In this document: one piece after another, positions 10,101-18,045 of the stretch
Layout of the letters: each line of letters opens with the position of its first letter
How positions within the stretch are numbered: position 1 is the first letter of the stretch
Source of the DNA: an uncultured Bacteroidota bacterium
GTDB taxonomy: Bacteria > Bacteroidota > Bacteroidia > Chitinophagales > Chitinophagaceae
Length of the DNA: 43,470 nt
Assembly: GCA_937928385.1 (NCBI GenBank)
Contig: CALEZD010000109.1
Location: forward strand, 1-43,470
Reading direction: 5' to 3'
The notes under the pieces: model-generated
The model's database searches: none
What the model was told of the DNA's origin: nothing
What the model saw: the letters and a program-made list of their open reading frames with translations, nothing else
Made by a program: the position numbers and the translations under genes

Positions 10101-10335
10101 TGATAGCATAAGGTATAGCCTTGCGCACCGGCATTTCGCAACTGGCGGCCAGTGTAGCAGCGGCTGTACTGAATCCTAAGAATTTCAAAAAGTCGCGGCG
10201 GGGCGTGTTTGCGTCCAGCAGTTTACCACTCAGGTCGAACGGCAAATCTTCTTTGAACTCATTTGTTACCACCTCCTGATGAGCGGCGGTATCTTTCAGT
10301 TCTTCCAGGCCCTTCCAATATTGTTTTTGACTCAT
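7123..10335 (-). CDS. actB: Alternative complex III large iron-sulfur/molybdopterin-like subunit ActB
   Basis: Largest subunit of alternative complex III, a fusion of a molybdopterin-oxidoreductase-like domain (about residues 70-740) and a ferredoxin-like domain (about 800-1010). A twin-arginine signal, RRDFLKFLGF at residues 46-55, suggests folded export by Tat. A Cys at about residue 66 (LAASC) could be lipidated. The C-terminal domain carries four cysteine groups for [Fe-S] clusters: CIGCGACVVGC, CQHCDNAPCENVC, CIGTKYCANNC, and CSFC with CQTAC. The N-terminal domain is not expected to bind molybdenum in this family. A linker near residues 740-790 is unusually rich in Ala, Gly and His. It lies 67 bases after actA and 65 before actC. 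Confidence 0.96.
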   Translation of the reverse strand: MSQKQYWKGLEELKDTAAHQEVVTNEFKEDLPFDLSGKLLDANTPRRDFLKFLGFSTAAATLAASCEMPVRKAIPYAIKPEEIIPGVPNYYASTFADGGDYCAIVIKTRDGRPIKVEGNPKSSITQGGSSARMQASVLNLYDTARLRQPYAEGKEATFEAIDRMVKSGLAGATGATYLLTSTILSPTTKDVIAKFLAKYPNAKHIVHDPISYSGMLLANEASYGKRALPSYHFDKAQTIVSLDADFLGTWLSPVEFAKQYSKGRKISAKNPVLSRHYQVEPTHTITGAKADMRATCRPSQMGRVAAALYQAVVNGTKASLGSDKLNETINKAAADLKKGNGLVVCGSNDMDVQLIVNAINANIGANGTTINWAVTSNYKQGIDSDMVALTQAMNAGSVGALLIHGVNPVYDYFDGAKFAEGLKKVAVSVSFADRMDETAQQCKYVVPDHHYLESWGDAEPKTGYYSLQQPGIAPLFKTRAFQDSLLTWADAGTTYGDYWMSYWTAKLGGQTNLDKALQDGVIEPAGDMPVAGISFSGNADGAMSVALSAKAPEGKELVVYQKISIGYGGAWSNNPWLQEMPDPITKGTWDNYLCVSPKTAKDWDEELTSITEVVSAKRVVKVTAANGQVVEMPIVVVPGLHNDVVAMAVGYGRDAKVGMAARSGTDKFGKEIGGKNAYPFISFNGKTFSYSTPVKIEKTDKTYDVAITQTHHSYEGRPIIHEYTLDEFKKDPAHLLNKRKTELEHYTHLPWEHEGGEHGAAAAVAAGAHGEAAAHGDKTAWEEDFRKNGTLYPVHEKPGIQWGMSIDLTSCIGCGACVVGCQAENNISVVGKTHVLKAQEMHWIRIDRYFSGMPEDPDSIQTVFQPMMCQHCDNAPCENVCPVNATNHSTEGLNQMAYNRCIGTKYCANNCPYKVRHFNWMDWNGADSFEGNLYEDYRRDEMNSDLTRMVLNPDVTVRSRGVMEKCSFCVQRLQEAKLNAKKAGRPLADGEARTACQTACPTDAIVFGNVADKNSAIYKLRKEEQAERVNYVLESIHTLPNVNYLSVIRNTDEIVAGDAEKDKLMNPIVF

Positions 10336-10402
10336 ATGGCTTGATTCGGTATAATTAAAGTTTCCGAATAATTTTTATGTTAAAATCAAACTACAATTAC
10401 TA

Positions 10403-11653
10403 TTAATAGTGGCATTTCTGGCATTCAGTACCACCTATATCATGAACAGTAACGCCTGTGCGTTTGCCTGATTTGATTTCTTCGTGGTATTTCTCAAAAA
10501 TGCTGTAATAGTTGTTATCTGCGAATTGTACTTCCGTCTCGCGGTGGCAGTTGACGCACCAGCCCATGCTCAGCGATGAGAACTGGTACACTTCATCCAT
10601 TTCCTGGATGCCGCCGTGGCAGCGCTGGCAGGCTACTTCGCCTACAGCTACGTGCTGCGAGTGGTTGAAGTAAACGTGGTCGGGCAGGTTGTGGATTTTC
10701 ACCCACTCTATAGGCTTAGCCAGGATGTTACCCTCCGCATCGCGGTTGTAATCTTTCTTTTCAGGGTTCCAGCCGGCGTATTCATACAGTTTGTGTATCT
10801 CTTTGGTACCGTCTACTTCTTCGCCCTCCATAGTGTACAGCGGGTCGCCGGTGTATTCGTTTATCTGCTTGTGGCAGTTCATACACACGTTGGTAGATGG
10901 TATCATGGCGTGCTTGCTCTTTTCGGCACCGACGTGGCAGTACAAACAGTTAATCTGGTTGATGCCGGCGTGTACCTTGTGCGAGTAGAATATCGGTTGC
11001 TCAGGAATATAGTTTTGCTGGCGGCCCATTTCTACCGAGCCATTCACCACCCAGTAGCCCGCACCTATAAATATCAGTATAGCGGCTATGGCAATGAATA
11101 CTTTGTTGCGGTAAACGGGAAGATCTTTATGGTTGGTGATACCCTCTTTCTCGTTGGCTACCCTGCGCAGCGCGTGGTTGATACGCCACAGGATGATGGT
11201 AAATACCAACAGGATGAGTGTTATGGCAGTATACAACCATGTATTTTCTTCCGCAGCTCCTTGTGCAGCTGCACCGGCTGCAGGTGCAGCAGTTGTTGGC
11301 GGCTGATAAGCTTCTACGTAGTCAATTATAGCGTCAATTTCCTCGTTGCTCAGGTTGGGGAACGGCGTCATAGCAGTCATGCCCCATTTCTTGTACACCT
11401 CGTTGGCATACTTATCTCCCGACGCTATCAGGGAAGCTGAGTTGTGTACCCAGTCGTACAACCACTCTTTGCTGGGCACTCGTGCAGACACGCCTTGTAA
11501 GGCAGGACCTGTCGACTCCTTAATGGGGTTGTGGCAACTGGCACAGTTAGACTGGAACAATGCTTTACCATCCGGCTGTGCATACGCAGTGCTGATAAAT
11601 GCAAAAACTGCAACGATTATAGCGAAAGTGCTGTGAGCAATTTTCCGGAACAT
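10403..11653 (-). CDS. actA: Alternative complex III multiheme cytochrome c ActA
   Basis: Multiheme c-type cytochrome of alternative complex III and first gene of the operon. From the ATG at 11653 it is 416 residues with a clean signal peptide ending ISTAYAQ; a GTG seven codons upstream (11674) is less likely. It begins with a cytochrome c domain (CASCH, about residue 35). A hydrophobic helix follows an Ala/Pro linker, with a second helix near residue 190. A multiheme region then carries CLYCH, CMNCH, CQRCH, CVNCH and, at the very end, CQKCH. That makes six CxxCH motifs, although ActA is usually described as pentaheme. The gene ends 67 bases before actB. Confidence 0.94.
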   Translation of the reverse strand: MFRKIAHSTFAIIVAVFAFISTAYAQPDGKALFQSNCASCHNPIKESTGPALQGVSARVPSKEWLYDWVHNSASLIASGDKYANEVYKKWGMTAMTPFPNLSNEEIDAIIDYVEAYQPPTTAAPAAGAAAQGAAEENTWLYTAITLILLVFTIILWRINHALRRVANEKEGITNHKDLPVYRNKVFIAIAAILIFIGAGYWVVNGSVEMGRQQNYIPEQPIFYSHKVHAGINQINCLYCHVGAEKSKHAMIPSTNVCMNCHKQINEYTGDPLYTMEGEEVDGTKEIHKLYEYAGWNPEKKDYNRDAEGNILAKPIEWVKIHNLPDHVYFNHSQHVAVGEVACQRCHGGIQEMDEVYQFSSLSMGWCVNCHRETEVQFADNNYYSIFEKYHEEIKSGKRTGVTVHDIGGTECQKCHY

Positions 11654-11720
11654 CGGCTTAATTGATTCTGACACGTATAATAAGTTTGAAAATTAACGTT
11701 CCTTTTTGATAAAGTGTGGG

Positions 11721-11728
11721 CAAAACTA
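11721..11728 (-). promoter_or_regulatory. Candidate -7 box of the act-cox operon
   Basis: On the minus strand this reads TAGTTTTG, an exact match to the Bacteroidota TAnnTTTG element, about 68 bases upstream of the actA ATG. A good -33 TTTG at normal spacing is not seen; the nearest TTTG is only 12 bases upstream. The same octamer lies upstream of the hydrolase gene (14402-14409) and the DUF4856 gene (43416-43423). Confidence 0.5.
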
Positions 11729-11929
11729 CAACACATTGACCAAAGTTTATACACATTTGTTAAAAAATGTTTATCAAGCCTGTAAAGGGTTTCAGCCGAT
11801 ATTTATATTCTGACAATGTGTCTTTGTCATTTTTTTGTCAGGGCTAAAAAACATTTTATATTAATAAAACTTTTCATCTACCGTAACAAAAAAACCACAC
11901 TCTGTTGAGCATCTGTTTTTAATCTCCTT

Positions 11930-12715
11930 TTAAATCGACCCTGTACGCCCTCCGTCTACGGGTATGCTGGTGCCATTTACATAACCCGCCGCCGGCGACG
12001 CTAAAAACGCCACCATAGCAGCTATCTCCTCCGGCTGACCGAAGCGCCCTGCGGGTATTTCCTCAAGCATTTCATACTCCACATGCTCTTTACTTACACC
12101 TGCTTTGGCCGATTTATTATTGATAATACTTTCCAGCCGGGCCGTGCCTGTAGCGCCGGGCAACACATTGTTTACTGTAATACTGAATTTTCCCAGTTCG
12201 TTAGCCAGCGTCTTGGCCCACGAAGCCACCGCACCACGTATGGTATTGGATACGCCCAGCCCTTTCAGCGGTATCTTTACAGAAGTGGAGATGATATTGA
12301 TGATGCGGCCGTAACCCGCAGCCTTCATGCCCGGCACTACCGCCGTTGCCAGTATATGGTTGCACACTAAGTGCTGCTGAAAAGCGGCTTCAAACTGCTC
12401 TACCGCCGCATCTATACCCTGGCCCGCTGCCGGGCCGCCGCTGTTGTTTACCAATATATGTACTGTATTGTCCGCCACAAAGGCATTCACCACTCCCCTT
12501 ACCTGCTCCGGCTTGCTGAAATCGGCCACTAAATAGCCGTGCACCTGCCCTTTGGAACTGTCCAGCTTACTTACGGCAGTTTTCAATGCCTCTTCGTTAC
12601 GGGCTATCAATGTGCAGCTGGCACCCAAAGCCGCCAACTCGGCCGCACTGGCAAAACCAATGCCCTGTGTACTGCCTGCTACCAACGCACTTTTACCCAC
12701 CAGGTTCAAATCCAT
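11930..12715 (-). CDS. SDR family oxidoreductase with atypical active site
   Basis: Short-chain dehydrogenase/reductase-fold protein of 261 residues, the usual SDR length. The nucleotide-binding loop reads GSTQGIG near residue 15 and NNSGGP near residue 90. The catalytic Ser (STS, about residue 144) is present. The usual YxxxK is replaced by SNTIR (Ser and Arg), as in the BKR-like SDR subgroup that lacks the standard tetrad. A C-terminal PVDGGRTGSI matches the family. It may be annotated FabG-like, but with this active site the reaction and substrate cannot be stated. It stands alone between the act operon and the RhuM relic and shares no obvious pathway with either. Confidence 0.85.
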   Translation of the reverse strand: MDLNLVGKSALVAGSTQGIGFASAAELAALGASCTLIARNEEALKTAVSKLDSSKGQVHGYLVADFSKPEQVRGVVNAFVADNTVHILVNNSGGPAAGQGIDAAVEQFEAAFQQHLVCNHILATAVVPGMKAAGYGRIINIISTSVKIPLKGLGVSNTIRGAVASWAKTLANELGKFSITVNNVLPGATGTARLESIINNKSAKAGVSKEHVEYEMLEEIPAGRFGQPEEIAAMVAFLASPAAGYVNGTSIPVDGGRTGSI

Positions 12716-12734
12716 ATCTGATAATATTGAGCGG

Positions 12735-12742
12735 CTAAGGTA
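12735..12742 (-). promoter_or_regulatory. Possible -7 box of the SDR gene
   Basis: The minus strand reads TACCTTAG, one mismatch from TAnnTTTG, about 20 bases upstream of the SDR start. The same octamer precedes the beta-helix T9SS gene (17915-17922). Weak evidence on its own. Confidence 0.3.
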
Positions 12743-12785
12743 AGCATTGAGGGGGAGAGTGGGAAATGGGGGTACTCTGTACAGA

Positions 12786-12923
12786 CTACATCGTTGTGTC
12801 CAATACGTTTTTTAAAGTGCCGCAATTTGCTTTCTGATTAAGCAAGACTACCTCCTGATCAACCTTTACCTCGATTTGAGCCAGTACGCCACTTCCTTTA
12901 TAGATTTCGATTTGATTATCCAT
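12786..12923 (-). pseudogene. N-terminal relic of a RhuM-family gene
   Basis: A 45-codon frame encodes MDNQIEIYKGSGVLAQIEVK followed by VDQEVVLLNQK and a short divergent tail ending in a stop. The start resembles the N-terminus of RhuM/virulence-protein family members, which begin with an IxIYxxxDGxxxIEVxxxxxTVWLxQxQ pattern and run to more than 300 residues. Here the tryptophan of the TVWL block and everything after the first 40 residues are gone, so this is read as a decayed fragment. It lies between the SDR gene and the hydrolase, in a patch that looks acquired. The family call rests on memory of the pattern, not on an alignment. It could instead be a chance small protein. Confidence 0.5.
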
Positions 12924-13212
12924 AACTTACATAACCTTTTCAAGATTTATCATTCTGTGGATTACTCCGCTAATAGGTTCCTTAAAATATCAAATCCAAA
13001 TTCTTGATTTAACACGAAGTCATTAATAACTACCAAAGTCTATAAAATTAAAGTAAGAGGTCAAAATCGACCTCTTACTTATTTTGTAGCCCTGCTACCT
13101 TCTTTATTCTCCTATAAGGATAGTTTCAAATCCTAAAAATTGCCTCTGCTTAAGATTTGACAACAAAAAATATTAGATTCTCTCTTTTCAGCAAGGGTGT
13201 TTAAATTGAAAA
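12924..13212. other. Gene-poor stretch between RhuM relic and hydrolase
   Basis: AT-rich sequence without a convincing intact gene. Just upstream of the relic, a 24-codon open stretch on the minus strand (12962-13036; it reads LVVINDFVLNQEFGFDILRN and a few more residues) may be another broken coding remnant. A strong hairpin sits at 13051-13080 (listed separately). Confidence 0.5.
13051..13080 (-). terminator. Hairpin downstream of the hydrolase gene
   Basis: Perfect 12-base stem, AAGTAAGAGGTC / GACCTCTTACTT, with loop AAAATC. It is AT-flanked on both sides and about 130 bases past the hydrolase stop in the direction of its transcription. It could act as a bidirectional terminator and marks one edge of the accessory patch. 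Confidence 0.6.
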
Positions 13213-14376
13213 TCAATCGATAACAAAGACTTCTAAGTGTTCCTCCAAAGGTTCTCGTGTTTTTCCTTTCAAGTGTTGATCAAAAAAACTCCTGACCAAC
13301 TCCCTGGTAATCTCGAGATGATCTTTCCGATGGGGTGCTGTAACAAATCCAAAAGGAAACATCAAGGTGAAGTCAGTGAAGCTCATGTGGTTGCTTCCTT
13401 TAATGATATATTTTTCGTATCCATTCCTGGCTAGACTCTTTATTCTCTTTTCCCATTCTACAAAAAGGAAGTTGTGGTATTCCTCTCGGGTCATTTTCCA
13501 TTCCTTAAGGTCTTTCCTACTCATCGTTGCTGCGGAAGGATTGTCTGCACGAATTTCCATAAATGGCTGTTCAAATCCCTTCAAGTGTCCTTTACCAAAG
13601 TAAAATCCATCCAGATTGATTCCCGCCAGGAATCGTTTGTCCCGGATCAAGGTGTTTGCAGAGGTGGCTCCGCCAAAGGAGTGCCCAAATACACCGACTT
13701 TCTCCAATCTTATCGAAATCGCAACCGGCAATTGATTCCTCAAGGACATTTCTTCAATTTGATCGAGAACAAAAATCTGATCATCGCTCCAGGTAATGAT
13801 CTCTCGGTCACTGTAGGGCTCGTTGTGTGTAACCGAATCAAAAGGCGTTAGACCACCTACTGTCAAGTCGTTGAAGATAGTACCGGATGCAGAACCTGAA
13901 TGCTCGATACTAGCTACCACATACCCGTGGGAGGCTAAATCAGGAAGAAGGAAGCTATTTTGGAAACGACTTCCGTTGTAGCCATGGGAGAAAAGAAGCA
14001 AAGGAAAGCCTGAGACTGCCTCTTGTGGTTTAGCCAGGTTTTTGGAAGGTATTGGGGATCGGCTGAGTTTTTTGATCAGGATTTTGGGAATTCCGTAGAG
14101 CGATTGAAGATCTTTTTCAAGGGAATCCGGATAAGGATGGTAAGGGATAGACTCTTTGTGAGCTTCCGCCGCAGGATAGAACAATATTACCTTCAGCTTT
14201 CTGCCTTCTCGCTTCATATCTTTAACTTCCAATTCGACCGATCCTACGGCATATTTCCCAGATGGTGCTGGGATTTTGACAGGTTGAAAAGCCATTACAC
14301 TAAGGCTAAAGACCAAAATAGCACCGACTCCGAAAACGGATAAGGCTTTGCTTTTGAATGTTGATTTTACTGACAT
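13213..14376 (-). CDS. Secreted PAF-acetylhydrolase-like alpha/beta hydrolase
   Basis: Alpha/beta-hydrolase of 387 residues, similar to the platelet-activating-factor acetylhydrolase/dienelactone-hydrolase group. An N-terminal hydrophobic signal (about residues 10-30) predicts export. The oxyanion region reads LLLFSHGYNGSR (about 127-138), the nucleophile elbow is GHSFGG (about 230), the acid is likely in INLDGFYFG, and the catalytic His is in GSNHMSFTDF near residue 340, which is typical of this family. Substrate unknown; an ester of a short-chain lipid or polymer is plausible. The neighbouring AraC-type regulator (124 bases upstream, same strand) probably controls it. Codon choice appears more relaxed than in flanking genes, suggesting transfer. 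Confidence 0.85.
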   Translation of the reverse strand: MSVKSTFKSKALSVFGVGAILVFSLSVMAFQPVKIPAPSGKYAVGSVELEVKDMKREGRKLKVILFYPAAEAHKESIPYHPYPDSLEKDLQSLYGIPKILIKKLSRSPIPSKNLAKPQEAVSGFPLLLFSHGYNGSRFQNSFLLPDLASHGYVVASIEHSGSASGTIFNDLTVGGLTPFDSVTHNEPYSDREIITWSDDQIFVLDQIEEMSLRNQLPVAISIRLEKVGVFGHSFGGATSANTLIRDKRFLAGINLDGFYFGKGHLKGFEQPFMEIRADNPSAATMSRKDLKEWKMTREEYHNFLFVEWEKRIKSLARNGYEKYIIKGSNHMSFTDFTLMFPFGFVTAPHRKDHLEITRELVRSFFDQHLKGKTREPLEEHLEVFVID

Positions 14377-14401
14377 GATTATGTTATTTGATTTGATGCC
14401 G

Positions 14402-14409
14402 CAAAACTA
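14402..14409 (-). promoter_or_regulatory. Candidate -7 box of the hydrolase gene
   Basis: The minus strand reads TAGTTTTG (exact TAnnTTTG match), 25 bases upstream of the hydrolase ATG. It indicates the hydrolase may have its own promoter, separate from the regulator gene. Confidence 0.45.
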
Positions 14410-14500
14410 TACAGCATCCATATGACTGATGCCCGTGCCAATTAGTTCGGACCTCTTTCTAATAAAATGAACAGGTACAGGATTCTTAGGGGTATGATTT

Positions 14501-15625
14501 TCAACTGATTGACTTCTTGTATTCTGAAGGGCTCATACCAGCAAATTTTTTGAAGGCGGTGTTAAATGTGGATTTTGCATTGAAACCAAACTCAAAAGCG
14601 ATTCCCAAAATACTCAAATGCGCATAGTTGGGATCGGAAAGAGCCTGCTGAATATCCTTGATCCGATGGGAATTGATTAGCTCATAAAAGGATGTTTTGC
14701 GGTACTTTCCCAAAACCTCGGAGATTCTGTAGTATGGAACTTGGATGGCTTCGGCCAAACGCGCCAAATTAACTTCCGGATCTAGATATCCCTTCCCCAG
14801 CATCCATTGATCAATCTTTTGGCTAATCTCGGTCACATCAGTTTCTCTAAGCCCACTCTTTTCGTATTTGGGATCTGTTGTTTCCCAAAGAGTGGGAAGC
14901 TCTCTCGGTTCTCCGACTTGAGAAAGATCTAGATCGAAAATTGTCCCCTGTTGAAAAGCATAAAAAGTTATTGTTATCAAATACAAAGAAATCAATACCA
15001 AATTGAACAGCGTAAGCTGGTTCTGCCATGCGGGACGTTGAATGGCCACCAAGTAAATCCCCAATGACAGCAAACTGAGCAGTAAGAAAGTGGTCAAAAG
15101 GTATCTGACCCATTGCAGATCTTTGCCTTTCAGATTAGCAAAGACCTGTTCAATCCGTTTTTGATGCCTTTTAAGCTCTCCAAAGGTAAGGCTCACATAG
15201 GTCAAAAGATGCCCAAACTTGAATATACTCATGGCAACCGCATAACTCGAACTGTAAATTTCCTTCATGTATTGAGGATTAGGCTGCACTGCAAAGACAG
15301 TTAGGGCAAAGTAAATCAGAAAAGGGAGGTATAGAAAAAACGGAATGAGGTGAACCTTCAATTGATGTCCTCTTTCCGGACGGGAAAGAGACCGGATATA
15401 TCCATAAAAAGAAGGGCCAATCAACAATAACAAAGGATCTACCAAAAATGAACCCCATGGCTCTCCAATCCATTGGTTGATCAGAGGGCCAGCGATAAAT
15501 GCCGAAGTAAACAACACAAAGGCCCCCATCAGCCAAACATGATTTTTCTTTTGCCAGGCCTTCAGGAAAAGTAACACACTCAAAATCAAGCCTTGAAAGA
15601 AGCCGATTGCAAGGAGAGAATTCAT
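14501..15625 (-). CDS. Membrane-anchored AraC-family transcriptional regulator
   Basis: Regulator of 374 residues from the ATG at 15625. The N-terminal 230 or so residues form about seven hydrophobic segments (starting MNSLLAIGFFQGLILSVLLF), as in the 7TM-AraC regulators common in Bacteroidota. The C-terminal part (about residues 275-374) is an AraC/XylS DNA-binding domain: LARLAEAIQVPYYRISEVL is the first helix-turn-helix and SILGIAFEFGFNAKSTFNTA the second, ending in FAGMSPSEYKK. The frame stays open for another 81 codons upstream from a GTG or ATG-like start, but those residues do not look like part of the domain. It sits directly upstream of the hydrolase gene and is its likely regulator. 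The signal it senses is unknown. Confidence 0.9.
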   Translation of the reverse strand: MNSLLAIGFFQGLILSVLLFLKAWQKKNHVWLMGAFVLFTSAFIAGPLINQWIGEPWGSFLVDPLLLLIGPSFYGYIRSLSRPERGHQLKVHLIPFFLYLPFLIYFALTVFAVQPNPQYMKEIYSSSYAVAMSIFKFGHLLTYVSLTFGELKRHQKRIEQVFANLKGKDLQWVRYLLTTFLLLSLLSLGIYLVAIQRPAWQNQLTLFNLVLISLYLITITFYAFQQGTIFDLDLSQVGEPRELPTLWETTDPKYEKSGLRETDVTEISQKIDQWMLGKGYLDPEVNLARLAEAIQVPYYRISEVLGKYRKTSFYELINSHRIKDIQQALSDPNYAHLSILGIAFEFGFNAKSTFNTAFKKFAGMSPSEYKKSIS

Positions 15626-15875
15626 TTTGAGCTTAATTTTATGAATTGAAAATAGAGAATTGATCTGTTTTAGTGCTACAACTACGTCCAAAAAAATAGT
15701 TAAGAAAGGAACTATCGGCATTTGGCCTTGTTGCTGTTCTTCACCAACACGCTGCGCAGAACACAAAGCACAGGCACAATATAAGGATTGATAGATAGTC
15801 GCCAATATAAGTAAGAATTGAACGGTTATATCCCTGTTAGCGTTGACCATCACGAGAAAGCTCACCAATACAACA

Positions 15876-15898
15876 AGACCCGTATAACACGGGTCTTA
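15876..15898 (-). terminator. Terminator of the beta-helix T9SS gene
   Basis: Nine-base stem AAGACCCGT / ACGGGTCTT with loop ATAAC, 46 bases after the stop of the minus-strand gene at 15944. On the minus strand it is followed by a T-rich TTGTTGTATT. It also marks the other edge of the regulator/hydrolase patch. Confidence 0.65.
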
Positions 15899-15943
15899 TC
15901 AAATATTGTATCCGCACCATTATGCAGTGGGCATTCGCAAAAA

Positions 15944-17875
15944 TTACTCAATCACAATACGCTTGTTGATTACAGCACTGCCTGTTAAGACCCTTAGCAG
16001 GTACACTCCCTTTGCTGCATTGCCCACCGAAATAACTTCATTGTCAGTATGTATTTGCTTCGACATAATCATCCTGCCCGTTACATCGTACAATGTTACC
16101 CATGCATTTTCCAACTGTAGATTGCTTAACGAAACAGTAAATGTGCCATTATTAGGGTTAGGATATACGTTAACAGCATCCTGCGTATCCAGGTTGTTAA
16201 TTCCGGTTGTGGTATGCAAAGTGTCACATTTCCATGCGGAATAATAGCTGCCGCATTTGCCTCTTACGCAAACATCGTAAGTGGTGTTTGGCGTGAGACC
16301 GTTTACAATCACAACATTGTTGGAGGTGGTGCTAACCGTAGCCGGTGGCGAAGATGGATGAGGAGCTACATAGTACTCGTAGGAGGTAGCACCTGTGGTG
16401 GCGCCCCACCAAACAATGGCACCGGTGGCTGATACCTGGTTGACGATAATGTAACCTGGTGCGCCACAGGGCATGGTTACAGTATCGCATACCCATGCCG
16501 ATAAGAAGGGCGAAGACTGGCATTTTGTCCTCACACAGAAAATATACTTCTCTCCTCCGGTAAGGCCGGTTAGATTCACAGAAGAGGCCGTAGTCACGAC
16601 ACCCATTGACGGAGGGTTGGACGAGAGGGGTACGATGTAATATTCGTAGCCGGCAGCACCTGATGCCGCGGCCCATGTTGCCGTTACAGTATTTGGCGAT
16701 GTAGCAACAACATTCAAGGAGTCCGGGTTCAGGCATGGGGGCGGCGGGGAGACTGTTTTACAATTGCTATTATTTAGTATCTGTGTGTAGTTAACCTTGC
16801 CCTTAGTGGAGTCATCATTATAATCATAAATAGAAGAATCTATGCTTGACGTGTTGGTTGTACCCCACCAGTCGTCCCTGGTAGATCTGTCAATCCTTCC
16901 GTTCAGTTTATAATTATAAAATGTGTTGCTTAAATAGCAATTGGAAAATAATCCCACACTATTGAATGATACGGTACCTGTATAACTGAGATTATCATCT
17001 ATACCAATACCATTATAGGCAATAGTGTTATAATAAACATTAACCGTACTTACATTATCGATATAAATTGCTGTGGCATTATAGATAAAAGTGTTTTCGC
17101 TGATATATCCTAAATCATCAGGTGTTGAGGGGGCAAAATAGACACCATACATAGTATTCCCTCTAAATGTATTCCGCCTGGAACCAAACTGGCCTCCTGA
17201 AGCAGAATACCCGATGGTGTTGTAGTTGAAGTGATTATCATGAAAATTTCTTAATCCTTGCCTGCTGTTCTCTTCTCTCATTCCAATAATATTGAATGAT
17301 ATTTCATTTTCGTCAACATCACTCCTTATAAGTTGGTTGCCGGTATCGTAAATACCGGTATCATTCTCAGTAATCAGGCACTTATATATATAGATGTAGT
17401 CTGAGTATAAAAATGACGGTACACTATTTATATGTATAGCAATATTATTATGCTTAAATGTTGAATTACTTATTTTCAATTTAGCTCCGGTGGTATAGAT
17501 AGACACATCTGAATATGTAAACAGGCAGTATTGTAGTTTGCTGGTGTCTATAGATTTAAGGGTAAACGTAATACCCTCCCAATGGTGTAATGAAGGATTA
17601 GCGGTATTGGCGGTGAAGCTGATAAAATCTGTACTCGTACCTACAGCCAGTAATTTGCCATCTACCTGAAAAATGTAAGTACTGTCTACGCGCACCTCCA
17701 CACCGGGTTGAATGGTCAGTACTATTCCTGAATCGACAACGAGGTTGCCATTTACAATATAAGGGCTGTTTGCCAGTGTCCATGTGGTATTCGTAGTGAT
17801 GTTGCCGCTGACAAATACAGCGTCTGCACTGAAGAAACTACTGCATAACAGCAGCAGCATAAGGACTCTTTTCAT
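15944..17875 (-). CDS. T9SS-secreted beta-helix and fibronectin III protein
   Basis: Secreted protein of 643 residues. A signal peptide (first 20 residues, MKRVLMLLLLCSSFFSADA) is followed by a right-handed parallel beta-helix region (about 60-370) with many short N-rich turns (NTIAYNGIG, ENTFIYNATAI, DSSIYDYND). Two fibronectin type III domains follow (about 377-470 and 471-560), both containing the TATWAAASG / AIVWWGATTG pattern. The last 80 residues are a T9SS type A sorting domain: VYPNPNNGTFTV, DVTGRMI, GVYLLRV, KRIVIE. It should be exported through the type IX machinery and attached to or released from the surface. A role in binding or cleaving polysaccharide is possible because of the beta-helix, but no catalytic residues are recognised. 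Confidence 0.88.
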   Translation of the reverse strand: MKRVLMLLLLCSSFFSADAVFVSGNITTNTTWTLANSPYIVNGNLVVDSGIVLTIQPGVEVRVDSTYIFQVDGKLLAVGTSTDFISFTANTANPSLHHWEGITFTLKSIDTSKLQYCLFTYSDVSIYTTGAKLKISNSTFKHNNIAIHINSVPSFLYSDYIYIYKCLITENDTGIYDTGNQLIRSDVDENEISFNIIGMREENSRQGLRNFHDNHFNYNTIGYSASGGQFGSRRNTFRGNTMYGVYFAPSTPDDLGYISENTFIYNATAIYIDNVSTVNVYYNTIAYNGIGIDDNLSYTGTVSFNSVGLFSNCYLSNTFYNYKLNGRIDRSTRDDWWGTTNTSSIDSSIYDYNDDSTKGKVNYTQILNNSNCKTVSPPPPCLNPDSLNVVATSPNTVTATWAAASGAAGYEYYIVPLSSNPPSMGVVTTASSVNLTGLTGGEKYIFCVRTKCQSSPFLSAWVCDTVTMPCGAPGYIIVNQVSATGAIVWWGATTGATSYEYYVAPHPSSPPATVSTTSNNVVIVNGLTPNTTYDVCVRGKCGSYYSAWKCDTLHTTTGINNLDTQDAVNVYPNPNNGTFTVSLSNLQLENAWVTLYDVTGRMIMSKQIHTDNEVISVGNAAKGVYLLRVLTGSAVINKRIVIE

Positions 17876-17914
17876 AGGTTATATGTTTTATCAATGAACG
17901 ATAGAAATCTCTAA

Positions 17915-17922
17915 CTAAGGTA
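17915..17922 (-). promoter_or_regulatory. Possible -7 box of the beta-helix T9SS gene
   Basis: The minus strand reads TACCTTAG, 40 bases upstream of the ATG at 17875, one mismatch from TAnnTTTG. Confidence 0.3.
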
Positions 17923-18045
17923 ATTCATATTCAATATACATATACGTTTATCGTTAATAATAATTTGTTTTTAATGACGTGAACTAACCGATAGTTAATA
18001 AAATTGTTTTTTATAGTATACACCTATTCTGATGCTCTGCCTGCA

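Noticed and set aside
15626..15868. Upstream 81-codon extension of the AraC-type regulator
   Set aside because: Residues do not fit the membrane domain start; the ATG at 15625 gives a normal 7TM N-terminus.
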